A stretch of 64,000 bases of DNA, from NCBI GenBank assembly GCA_007922195.1, contig ML682118.1, forward strand, positions 1,266,265 through 1,330,264, read 5' to 3'. The notes under the pieces are model-generated. The model saw only the letters and a program-made list of their open reading frames with translations. It was not told the origin of the DNA and did no database searches. The DNA comes from Podocnemis expansa (Eukaryota > Chordata > Testudines > Podocnemididae). Shown piece after piece: positions 22,510-33,800 of the stretch (position 1 is its first letter; each line of letters opens with the position of its first letter). The translations under genes and the position numbers were made by a program.

Positions 22510-22742
22510 TCAGGAGGGGCAGGCCAATGGAGAGGGCTCTGCACCTGCCTTGTGTGGAGGTAGGTAAGCACTGTTATAAATTGCCTAGAGAGGTTGTGGA
22601 TTCTCCATCATTGGTGATTAGATTAGAGCAGTTTGGACAGGAGTGGTCTAGAAAGTGTTTAGTCATGCATTTCACTGCAAGGGACTGGGAAAGTTACTTC
22701 ATGAGGTGCCTTCCAGTCCTACAATTTATTATTCTAAGAACT
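22510..22742 (+). mobile_element. CR1 3' end fragment
   Basis: Matches the terminal CR1 coding segment (LPREVVDSPSL) and its tail (aggtgccttccagtcctaca). Diverged and partly deleted. Confidence 0.6.
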
Positions 22743-23402
22743 GAGAGCTCATCAGTGGCTTAAAACTACCTTCTCTTATGCTCAAAGCACAGAAGAGAGG
22801 CATTTCTTTCCAGACACTCCTAGGCAAGTGTTTCCTTGACCAATCCTGTAAACCTCAGTTTCTTCCCTTTGAAGCCAAGGACGTTTAGGCCTCTTTCATT
22901 CTGTATGAACTGTAGTTGCTCCTGAGCATCCTTTCTGAGGTTGCTATCATTTATTGGTAGAACTCACTGGTATACAGCAAAGCCAATGACAGAACAGATT
23001 GGTGTCATATCTCTGGGGTAGCTTCCTCTGTCTCTTATCTGAAAACACCCATTTCTGGTATTAGGCCTCTTACCCTCTCTGCTCTAGAGCGGCATCTCTT
23101 ATGACTTCTCCTAGATAAGGACTTGGATGTACTTCCCTTTACACCAGTGGTTCTCAATCTTTTGTGGGTCATGTCACACTTGGCAGCGTACTATGGATCT
23201 ACAGGACCCACTCCCTCCAGGCCAAATTCAGTTATCTCCTCTGCGTTCTGCAACACAGTCAGCACTCTGTGGTGACACAGTAAGATGTCCTAACTCAGTG
23301 GTTGAGATCCAGTGCTGTAGGTGTCTGCAGCACGGGACCAACCAGACTGCTGCATCCTGGTAGAAGTATGAGGAGTAGCTCACATAGTCCATCGTTTGCT
23401 GG
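22743..23402. other. Intergenic with a hAT-like terminus at 23145
   Basis: CAGTGGTTCTCAATCTTTT at 23145 is a typical hAT-Charlie left end, but I could not find a matching right end and duplication, so no element is delimited. Confidence 0.35.
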
Positions 23403-23885
23403 TGTGACAGGCCGCTCCCTGAGTCTGGGCCAGTGTGCTGCTGCAACCCCCCCACCCATCCTCACTCCTGAATCCTGACACCCTGTCTTTTCCAGGTGAC
23501 CACTCACTCCTGAATCAGTCCACACAAGCCTCCTGTGTGTAATTGGTCCTAGGTAGTGGGGCTGCACCCACAAGGCACCTGTGGGAGTAGGGCTCCCCAG
23601 ATCCCACAATGGGAATTTGTGTCTTACAAACACTCATGTCTCTCTATTTATCATTGACATGGATTGTTCTCAGCCAATCTGACTCACACCTTCAGATAAA
23701 ACAAACACTAATTTATTGATCATCATGTCATTTAAAAGTGAGTATATAACAAATAAATGCACAATCATTTAATAAATCAGTCAGTGAGTTCCACAATCAA
23801 AAATAAAGGATATAAGACACATTCTAATGCAATAACACTATCTAAGATCACACTTTAGCTTGGTCTCATCATTCTGACTCCCACA
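23403..23885. mobile_element. Solo LTR candidate
   Basis: Begins TGTGACAGGCC and ends GACTCCCACA, with a perfect 5-bp repeat GCTGG at 23398-23402 and 23886-23890. It contains ATAAAACAAACACTAATTTATT-like sequence (AATAAA on the minus strand). A 5-bp match with TG...CA ends could arise by chance in this distance, and similar-looking sequence continues beyond 23890, so the right boundary is doubtful. Confidence 0.35.
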
Positions 23886-23890
23886 GCTGG

Positions 23891-25101
23891 CTGTTTAGTG
23901 GTTTTCCTTCAAACTATACTCTCCTGGCAATGTGTGGTAGGCTGTATATCTTGCAGTTACTTCTAAAATGATTCTTTGGCTCCAGCCAGCAGCCTCTCCT
24001 CACCTCAAAAGCACCTGAATTCCTTTTAATCCACCTCAGCCCCTCCCTCACAGTGCTACTGTGTGATTCTGTTTACTTCCACCTGAGCCAAGGAGTTAAA
24101 TTTGCATTTCCTTTGCCAGGAAACTCTCCAGCCTCAGATGCAGCCCTCAGGATCCCAGCTATGTAACATGATTCACCTCTGTGCACATGCATGGTACTGC
24201 AGGGTATATGACATCCTAGCAATATGATAAAGCATTCAAAGGGGAACTTTGCATAGCATAATCAACACCAAGCAATAAAATTACATTACAAAAATGAACA
24301 GAGAGTTACATTGATCATAGCATAGGGGTGCATGAATGTGCATCCTGTGATGTGTGCTGGTGCTCGACCTCTATTCCCACTTTCAGTCTTTTCTCAGGAC
24401 CTCAGCCCTCCCTCCAAGTCTTCTGAATTCCCATGTTCTGGAGATCAGGTCCATTCCTAGCCAGTCCACTTGTGTCAGTGGTCAGCACTGTCCCTCTATT
24501 GCTTACTTGTGGTCTCTCCACTCACTGGTGGCCTGATGGAGGCATGTGGGATCCAGTTCCCCCCACCTCTCTGGGTACTGGCCCATGGACCCTATGTGTT
24601 CAGTTGAGTTCTTCCTCAACCCCCTTCTTCCTCATTGACCTGTACCCTGAGTCAAGGTTGTGGCTGCACCAAATCTTGGCAGCTACCCCATGATCTGTTT
24701 TGGGGCCTGTCTCCCACAGCCCTGCTGATAGCTTGACCTTGTTCCTCTGAGGCAAACTGTCCTGCGGATGAGATGCATCCCTGGCTTTATACAGCTTGCC
24801 ATGCCCTGATAGGCCCTGCAGCCCTCTGCTCCTACTGGTGAGTCACTCCTTGCAGAGATTTTAATCCCTTGCTGGCTGAAACAATGAAACTATCTTGCAA
24901 TGTGCCCCATCTATACAAGTAGGATTTTCCAGGCTCCCTAAACCCCGGAGGGCTTACACTACTGTATATCTACATTAAGCCCACTGAGTTTAGTCTGCCT
25001 GCATTTTTACCAGTGTAAATACCATTTTGCATGTAAAAAGATTATATATGGAGACATTTATGTCACCCATTGCTGACATTTCTATACAAACACAGAATGA
25101 A
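23891..25101. other. Intergenic, possibly more LTR-derived sequence
   Basis: No coding homology. 24.24-24.33 kb resembles retroviral LTR style composition but no boundaries were found. Confidence 0.3.
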
Positions 25102-25106
25102 ATCAC

Positions 25107-26155
25107 TATGACCTGGGCCTCCTGGGATAACCTTCTGAATGTGCCAAAATCAGAGTAAGCTTCAAAACCAGGGGCCAAACCCCCAAACCACTGACAGGTC
25201 GTACTTAATCCAGTCTCCCAGTCAGTAACAAAACATGCTTCTGATTCCCCACTCAGGTCATCACCAAGCATAACAGAACAGAAACAGCCCCCTTAATGCA
25301 CATCAGTTCCTATGCTCCCCACTAGCCACTGGGTCTCTTAAAGAAATAGGTTCTCCTGCCCCAAAGGGCCAGCCACATTACCCAGAACAATATAGGCTTG
25401 GATCTTTACCCAAAATACCATGCTGCCAGCCAATCCTTTAGTAACTACAACTAAAGGTTTAATATATAAAGAAAACAAAGAAAACATGGGGGATGTTAAA
25501 GGGTCAAAGTCAATCATATAGATACAAATGATTTAGAGTCCATAGAGAACAAACCCTTGAAGATCCTGTAGTTTGTAGGTTAGTCCCACTGCTCTGGTGC
25601 GCACCCAGCAGCAGCAGCTGGGTGGGTTTCAGTCCTTTTTTCAGTCCCAGGAGAATAGTTCAAGAGGGGATTGTTGGTTGCAGACAGAGTGAAGAATGAA
25701 GACTAAAGACAAAATGGAGAATGGGTTATAGCTTTTTTTTTTTTTTTTTTTTTTTTAATCACCTTCTGGCCCTCCTCATGCTCTCAGGGCCTTTGCCAGA
25801 TCAAAATGGAGTTGAGCCATATGGTCAGCTTGGGTGACTGGCCGACCAGGTTTCTGCCTAGGCCCACATTAACTAGGAGTTCCCTTGATAGGCCCTTAGG
25901 AAGATAATGTTTTTGCAGACAGCCAGTCTGGGAATGCCTTAAAATCAAATCACTTGGAACACACATAAAAATAAATAGATTTCTAATTTCTAAAAGAAGC
26001 ATGAAACCTACATATAAACCATATAATCATTCTTAGCAGATTACAGCCTTTCTACTGATACCACACATGGGATAACCAATATGGATTATTGCAAATATGA
26101 AATATTAATGTAGAAGATAATCATAACCAGGCCCCTGGACTGAGACAGCATCAAA
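25107..26155 (-). mobile_element. Solo LTR, copy 2, next to receptor 3' end
   Basis: Homologous along its length to 9307-10304. Ends are TATGACC and GCATCAAA with perfect 5-bp flanks ATCAC at 25102-25106 and 26156-26160. It is about 50 bp longer than copy 1, partly because of a poly(T) run at 25734-25756. The proposed sense strand is minus, judged from ATTAAA at 25463-25458. The 5' end lies 28 bp from the receptor stop codon, in the same sense. Confidence 0.7.
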
Positions 26156-26182
26156 ATCACAATAAAGGAAGAAGATGGACCT

Positions 26183-27118
26183 TTAATTTTTAGTGAAGAA
26201 CCTGCACCCTGCCAATTTCCAAAGGGAGGTTTTGATCTCTTTGTTTCTCATGCTATAGATGATGGGATTAATTACTGGAGGCAGGACAGAATAGAAAACA
26301 GCCACAATGACATCCAGACCTGATGTTGGGGTGGAGGTCGGTTTCAGATAGGCAAAGGTGCCAGTGCAAATGAACAGTGAGACTACAGTGAGGTGAGGCA
26401 GGCAGGTGGAGAAGGCTTTACGCCGGCCCTGCTCAGAGGGGATTCTCAGCACTGTGGTGATTATCTGAACATATGACACAAGTATCAGAACAAAACAGCA
26501 TAACAATAGTCCCACACTAAAGAAAACAGCTCCAGTTTCAGTGAGGTAGGAGTCAGAGCAGGCAAGCTTGAATAATTGGGGAATTTCACAGAAGAACTGA
26601 TCTACTGTGTTGCCTTTGCAGAAAGATATCACTAGTGTGTTCCCAGTGTGCAGTGCAGCACTGAGAATACCAGTGGCCCAGGCACAAGCTGCCATATGGA
26701 CACAAGCTCCCCTGTTCATCACTCTTTCATAGTGCAGTGGCTGGCAGATGGCAACATAGCGATCATATGCCATCACTGTGAGAAGAAAGAACTCTGCTCC
26801 CACCAAAAATAGGAGAAAAAAGATTTGGATGACACAACCAGAATAAGAAATGGACCTGTTGTTCATAAGGGAATTGGCCATGGATTTGGGGATGGTGACA
26901 GAGATGGATCCAATGTCTAAGATAGAGAGATTTGTCAGGAAAAAGTACATGGGGGTGTGAAGGCAGTGGTTAAGAGCTATAGATGTGATGACGAGAAGGT
27001 TCCCCATCAGAGCTGACAGGTAAAGCACTAGAAACACCACAAAGTGTAAAATCTGCAGCTCCCGAACATCAGAAAATTCCAGAAGAAGGAACTCGGTTAT
27101 GGTGGTTTGGTTGGACAT
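26183..27118 (-). CDS. Olfactory receptor, OR14-like, intact
   Basis: A 311-residue class II odorant receptor, the same length as the one at 8652 and co-linear with it, so the two are probably tandem-duplication paralogues. I prefer the ATG at 27118 (MSNQTTITEF) over the in-frame ATG at 27130 because it matches the family N terminus with sequon NQT at residue 3. Landmarks: PMYFF 56-60, MAYDRYVAIC 116-125, SY 215-216, KAFSTC 234-239, NPIIYS 284-289, C95 and C177. The usual LLLGF motif reads LLLEF (G14E), a mild oddity. A pyrimidine tract ending in CCACAG lies upstream. The stop codon is only 22 bp from the target duplication of a solo LTR, so the native 3' UTR was displaced or shortened. Confidence 0.95.
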   Translation of the reverse strand: MSNQTTITEFLLLEFSDVRELQILHFVVFLVLYLSALMGNLLVITSIALNHCLHTPMYFFLTNLSILDIGSISVTIPKSMANSLMNNRSISYSGCVIQIFFLLFLVGAEFFLLTVMAYDRYVAICQPLHYERVMNRGACVHMAACAWATGILSAALHTGNTLVISFCKGNTVDQFFCEIPQLFKLACSDSYLTETGAVFFSVGLLLCCFVLILVSYVQIITTVLRIPSEQGRRKAFSTCLPHLTVVSLFICTGTFAYLKPTSTPTSGLDVIVAVFYSVLPPVINPIIYSMRNKEIKTSLWKLAGCRFFTKN

Positions 27119-27337
27119 TTTCTCCCTCATTCCATTGTGTCCTATCTGTGGAGGGAAACAGAAGGTAAGGTTTAGGTTTAAACTGATAGGGGGAAAGACC
27201 CTGATTCATTTCTCCATAATGACTCACACTTTGAATGTCAAAGCACAGCACTGATCACTTGCATCAGTCAGGGGTGGTGAAGGCTCCTTGCTTTGGTCAA
27301 TGAGATCACTATTATATCAATAAGAGTGCATTAATCC

Positions 27338-27535
27338 ACTAAGACGGTTGTGAAACACTGGAATAGGTTACCTCCAGAAGTGATGGAATTTCCATCCTTA
27401 GAATTCTTCAAGGTATGGCTCAGTAAAACTCTGGCTGGGATGATTAAGTTAGGACCGGTCCTGTTCTGAGTAGGAGGATGATGTAGATGACTGTCTGAGG
27501 CCACTTCCAACCCTCATCTTATATGATTCCATGAA
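27338..27535 (+). mobile_element. CR1 3' end fragment
   Basis: Reads like the last 60 codons and tail of CR1 (cactggaataggttacctcc, and later ccacttccaaccctcatctt with a TATGATTCCATG tail). 5'-truncated. Confidence 0.7.
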
Positions 27536-30145
27536 TCAGCACAAGTTTCTGAAGCTGGGTAAGTTTACAGCATGTGAATGCCTGAGCCAGGACCTGGTTT
27601 CATAAAATGTAGTAAGAAGATGGAACAAAGTACAAACCCAATCCCATATGCCTACAAGAGAAAGTCCCAGTACTGTGACCAACAGTTTGCTCACAACCTG
27701 ACCCTGGAACTGAAGTTCTAAAACACCGACACAGTCTGGGCCCCATTGCCAGAGGTATACGATAGACCCATCCAGAGTCCTGCATGACAGGTTGGCTGTG
27801 ATGATTCTACAGATGGTCTGCTGCCTATTAACACATTGCTGTATGGACCCCAGTAAAGCTCTGCTTACAAAGTGGTGTAGGGGATGGTTAATAGCATCCC
27901 TCAGAGATTGTGCTATATCAGTTCTGTTTGTAACTTTATGTCTGTGCTGTGATATCAGTGGCAGCCAGGATACCTGGATTCTGTTCTTGGTTCTGCAAGT
28001 GATGTGCTATGTGACACTGGCCGGGCAGTACCCCTCCCTGGCTCTCTTTCCCCTCCCTCTCTTTCTGTGCCTGGTCTACTAGTTCTGGGAGCTGCTTCAG
28101 GGAGGAGCTATGCCTTATTAACGTGTATATTCTGTGCACCTCTTTACACTATTTGTGCTCAGTCTTCAGCAGGGATGGAGCTGGATATGGTGCTAGACAA
28201 AGAAGTTTTTAGTCCCAGTGACCTCCTCCATGTTTATCTCTGTCCAGACATGGAGCTCACAGATTTGGCTGTTGGGTTTAACTCTGAAAACTGATTCAAA
28301 GATTCGAGTCAGCATAAAACATATTCTGTGGTTATTGGAATTGTCATTTTCCTTGAAAATTGTTTATTTTTTTGGGGGGGGAAACCTTCATACCCCCAAA
28401 GCAATCCTGTTTGCTTTTCATTGTAACTTCACACTTTTCAGCTGAAATTTCTCAGTTCTCTAAAGCTTAAAAAAAATTGGGATGTCTGTTGAAAAATTGA
28501 CATTTTCCACAGTAAGAGGATCCCCCCCCCTTCTATCTCTAATTGTTTGGATAATTTGATAATGAACTACTTAATTCTGAGTTTTCACAAAAAATGAGTT
28601 GTACTTTCTTTAAATTTCCCTTGTATATTACACCGTACAAATATTTAATTGAAACAACACACTTACTGTACTGGCCTTTGTGGTCCCGCCAACCCCAACA
28701 GGTGCTGGATTAGTCATTCTCCTCCAGGATTCTTCAGTTATCACCTATGTATCTCTATCTATATAACTAGCTAGTTAACTAGAAGCCAAAAACAAAATTG
28801 TATATGAGCCCTTTTACAATCACTCTGAGAATGAACTGAGACCTAGATTCAAACCAGTTGCTCTCTGCAGCAGAATATTCTGTAGCTGGCTTTGAGCATC
28901 ATTGGCATGAGAGGAGTTATGCTGTGGGATGGTGATTGGCTCATAGCTGTTTCCTATGGGCTTGTGGGACTCACTCCCTGGAGAGCTGGAAAGCTCGGAG
29001 GCTGAAAGGCAAAAGTTCACAGACTCATCAATCCTAAAGCCAAAAGGGGACTTTCTGAGCCTTTGTCTTCCTCCTCCCTATCACAGGACCTAGGTTCTGT
29101 TGTTGGGTTTCCTGACTCCAGCCCTGATTCTGTGAATCTTGTGGGCCAAAGGATTTGGGAACCTAAAGATGGAGAGAAGTATGTGCTGGAATTTATCAAA
29201 GCACCCAAGTCAGTCAAGTAGCTAAATCCAATGGATAGTCAGAGGGAGTTAGGCACCTAATTTGCTCGGGTGTTACTGCAAATCGCAATAGACAAACATT
29301 GAATTCTTTAGATGCCTAAATCCCATAGTAATTCTCACTCCTTGTCTATCTTGCTGTCTTTCAAGACTTGGGCTTCTCTTGAGTTTCAGAAATAAGAAGG
29401 CTGGAATTTGCAAAGGATTCTAAGGGGAGTAAGTCATGTACATTTGGGGAGCCTAAAGTCTCTAAATTCCCTTCAAAATCCCTGTGTAAAAATGATAAGT
29501 GCAACCATGTAGCAGGTGTTATTCAGAGGAAGCCAAGTCACCTGGAACTCTTATGATGTAAGTCTAGGTATGCAACTTAATTACACCAGCCTCATTTGTC
29601 CTACCTATAACCTGGGGGAGAAGACCATGGAAGAATAATTCATAATGGAAAGTATAATAAGGCTTATGCCTGGTTCAGTTCTGTTTGAGCTTTTACTGGA
29701 TTTTTGTAGACCTGGATGCAATGCTCATGGCATTTTCTTCAACGGGAAATTGTTTTCCACAGAATTTTCCAGAGTCCAGTGCCCAGAGTCAATGGGGGCC
29801 AGCACCTGACACTGCACCACCCATGGCTTAAAGCAACATCTCACGTGTATGGGTGCGAAGGGAGCTGTCCAGATTTTGTAACTAGAGCACTATCTGCCCA
29901 ACTCTGCAGAAAGCCTTCAACACTAGCTCTAACAAAGGAGAGATCACCCTAGCATCTCAATCAGTCTGAAAAGCCCACCTCTGTTGGACTGAGGTATCCC
30001 ACCAGCCCCACCATAGCAGGGGCCTGGGTGTGCAGGGAACAGGTATGATGATCTCTAGCCCTATATAATGCTCCTGTAAGAAGACTGCACAAAGTTATAC
30101 AAATTTTCTGTTGTGAGGTTTCATTAGAAAACTCAATCTGCTGAA
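27536..30145. other. Intergenic, mostly unrecognised
   Basis: 27985-28085 resembles a MIR-type SINE in plus orientation (tatgtgacactggccgggca, ctttctgtgcctggtctact). No coding homology in the remaining 2.5 kb. Confidence 0.4.
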
Positions 30146-30149
30146 CAAA

Positions 30150-30824
30150 TCAATGGCTCAATATCTAGTTCGCAACCAGAAATGAGTGGCATGTCCTAGG
30201 GGTCGATCCTTGGGCCCATTGTGTTCAACAACTTCATTAATGATCTTGATGATGGGATAGATTGCACACTCAGTAAGTTCACGGATGACACCAAGCTGAG
30301 AGGAACTGTGGACACGTTGAAGGGAAAGGAAAGGATTCAGGGAGACAGACAAATTGGAAAAGTGGTCCTAATGAAATCTCATGAGGTTCAACAAGGAGAA
30401 GTGCTAAGTCCTGCACTTAGGAGGAAAAAAAAAAACATGCACTGCTAAAGGCTGGGGACTGATTGGCTACGTGGCAGTACTGTAGAAAAGGACCTTGGGG
30501 TTATGGTGGATGAGAGCTGGATATGGGCCAGCAGTGTGTTCTTGTAGCCAAAGAAGCTAATAGCATATTGGGCTGTATCAGTAGGAGCATTGGCAGCAGA
30601 TCAAGGGATGTGATTATTCCTCTCTATTAGGCACTGGTGAGGCCGCATCTGAAATACTGTGTTAAGTTTTGGGCTCCCCACTACAAAAAGGAGATGGACA
30701 AATTAGAAAGAGTCCAGTGGAAGGCAATGAAAATGGTTAGCGGCCTGGGGCATGTGACTTATGAGGAGAGACTGAAGGAACTAGACTTATTTAGCCTGCA
30801 GAACACAAGACTGAGGGGGATCAG
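30150..30824 (+). mobile_element. CR1 reverse-transcriptase fragment abutting a CR1 5' end
   Basis: Broken CR1 sequence from about the [22 protein letters not shown] box (30221) to [13 protein letters not shown] (30780-30820). It ends at ...gactgagggggatc, then ggggactgcaaac starts the 5' UTR of the next copy. No CR1 3' tail between them. Confidence 0.75.
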
Positions 30825-33800
30825 GGGACTGCAAACAGCGAAGTTTGAGAAGGAAGGAGTAGGTGAAGCCCTGTAAAGGAGGCAAAGGTGATCCCCTTGC
30901 AGAACAAGCAAGGGAGAGAGTGAACCTTGGGTGAGGGAATTGCTAACTGTGTATTTGTGTCTTTCTTACAGGTGATTTCCATTGCCAGTTACCATGTGAC
31001 CTGGGATTGTGATTGCTTGTGTGTTTGGGGGTTGATTGAACGATCGTTCCCTGCTCAACTCTGATTAGCCTCAATCAGCCTTGTGATCACCCTTCCCCTG
31101 TGTGCTTAAGGAAGGGCAGGGGCTGACCTTCACAGAGAAGGCCTTAAAAGATATTGGCTGAGCAACCAGGGGACTGCAAACAGGGGGTTGAAGAGGGAGT
31201 TTGGGAAGGAGTTGATGAAGCTGCTATGGTGAAGAGGAACCACAGTGCTTGTGCTAGCACCCCTTCTGTCTCCTCCACTTGTGCCTGTAGTCAGACAGAC
31301 ATTCTAGCCACAGATGTCCCTACACAGATCCTGGTGTGGACTTGCAGGGACTGTGGCCTGCATTTCCCTGTCACAGACAATCAGGCTAGGGAGATCATTC
31401 AATGTGACAGGTGTCTTCTTGTAGAATCTCTCATGAGGTAGTTGGGAGAGTTGCTGGAGGAGGTGTCTAGGCTCAGGCGTATCCGTGCCCTGGACAAATG
31501 CCTTGTTAGTGTCCATGAGGAGACATCCAAGACTGATGAATCTGTCCAGGTGCAGAGGACTGCTGCCACACCACCGGAGAAGGAGAAAATGGCTCTGGAA
31601 CAGGGAGGACACTGACTGCTGGTTTCTTCTGGCAGCTGGCAGTGCTCCACCCCTACTTCTATCCCTCCCTCCATTGTGGTGGAGAACTATTATGCAGTGC
31701 TAAAGATGAGGGGTGACATGGCAGAAGAGAAGCCATGCACTCCTGAGGCTGGGAGGATGAAATCCACCACAGCCAAGAGGAATCGCAGGGTGGTGGTGGT
31801 GGTTGGAGAATGGCTTCTGAGGTATCAGAATCACCCATCTGACACCCTGACAAGGCTTCTCAGGGGGTATACTGCGTGCCAGGGGCCCATACCCAAGATG
31901 TTATGGAGAGATTGTTGAGAGTCATCCACCCCTCTGACTACTACCCCATGCTACTCATCCATGTGGTGAACAATGATACTGCGGGAGGTGATCTGTGGCA
32001 GATCAAAGGTGATTATAGGACTCTGGGAGCACAGGTGAAGGAGTCTGGTGCACAGATGGTATTCTCCTCAGTCCTTCTGGTCAGGGGTAGGGGCCTGAGC
32101 AGAGACAGATGTATCCTGAGGTGAATGCCTGGGCATAAAGATGGTATTGTCAGGAGGGCTTTGGTTTCCTTGATGATGGAGTGCTGTTGCAGGAAGAAGG
32201 ACTGCTAGGGAGAGATGGACTCCACCTGTCTAGGAAGGGGAAGAACATTTTTGGATGTCAACTGGCTAACCTAGTAAGGAAGGCTTTAAACTAGGTTTGA
32301 AGGGAGAAGCAACCAAATCCCACAGGTAAGTCACAATGAGGGAGACCTAGGGGAAGGGATGGAAGTTGCGGGGTGCAGGGACTGTAACAGCAGGAATAGT
32401 AGAGAGAGTAATCAGAATGGGGGGAGGGAATCAAACAATTCTCCTAAGTGTACCAATGAAGCCCTAATACCTGAGGAGAGTGGGGAAGGAGGACACTGCG
32501 AAAAAAAATGCAAGGAGGAAGAGGCAACAGGTGTGATAATTGACAGAAGAAATTAGGTCAATCAGCCTGGTATTTTAGGTGCATTTACACAATGTGAGGA
32601 ACTTGGGAAACAAGTAAGAAGAATTGGTAGTACAGGCACAGAAGGGGACCTATGATGTAATTGGTATAACAGAGATGTGTTAGGAGAATTTGCAAAACTG
32701 GAGCGCTGTCCTGGATGGGTATAAATTGTTCAGGATAGACAGGCAGAGAAGAAGAGATGGAGGAGTAGTACTATATGTAAAAGAGCTGCATGACTGCTCG
32801 GAGCTCCACTTTGAAAGTGGAAACAGGCCAGTTGAAAGTCTGTGGGTTAAGTTTAGAGGGGAGTGCAACAAGGCAGATGTTTTGGTGGGTGTGAGCTATA
32901 TACCGCCAGACAAGAAAGAGGACAAAGATGAAGCATTTTATGAAGAATTAGCAATAGTTTACAGAACACAGGCCCTGATTCTCATGTGGGATGTCAATTA
33001 TCCTGACATCTGCCCTGGGGGGAATACAGCAGTGCACAGACAATTCAGGAAGATTTGGAGATCATTGAAGACAGCTTCCTGGTACAAATGCTGGAGCCAG
33101 GAGCCTTGCACCTCTTGACCTCCTGCTCACAAACAGAGAAAAATTGACTGAGGAAGTAAAAGTGAACGGCAACCTGGGCATCAGTGATGACGAGATGTTA
33201 GAGTTCAGCATCCTAATCAAACAAAGAAATGGAAGAAGCAAAATGAAAACCTGGACATCAGAAAAGCAGATTTTGGCTCCCTCAGGGAACTGATGGGCAG
33301 GTTTCCCTAGGAGTCTGATTTCAAAGGGAAAGCTGTCCAAGAAAGCTGGCTTTATTTTAAAGAAAACCCTGTAAAGAGCACAGGAAAAGATTATACCAAT
33401 CTGCAGAAAGAACAGCAAGTGTGGAAGGTGCCCAGAATGGGTTAGAAAAGAATTCTGCAGTGAGCTGAAATATAAAAAGGAAGCTTATAAGAAGTGGAAG
33501 TTAGGACAGATGACTTGGGAGACATATAAAGATATTGCTCAGGATAGCAGGGATAAAATCAGAAAGGACAAGAGCAATTGGAGTTGAAATTGTCAAGAGA
33601 TGTGAAGGGTAACAGGAAGGGGTTCTACAAGTATGTCAGCAACAAGAAGAGGATCAGGGATGGTGAAGGTCCCTTACTGAATGGGGAAGGTATCCTCATG
33701 GCAGATGATGCAGAAATGGCTGAAGGACTCAATTTCTTTTTCACTTCTCTCTTCACAGGCAGGGTCAGCACACAGGTTACTACACTGTGTAACAGAAAAT

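Noticed and set aside
23145..23320. hAT element beginning at CAGTGGTTCTCAATC
   Set aside because: Left end is convincing but no right end with an 8-bp duplication was found, so not listed as an element.
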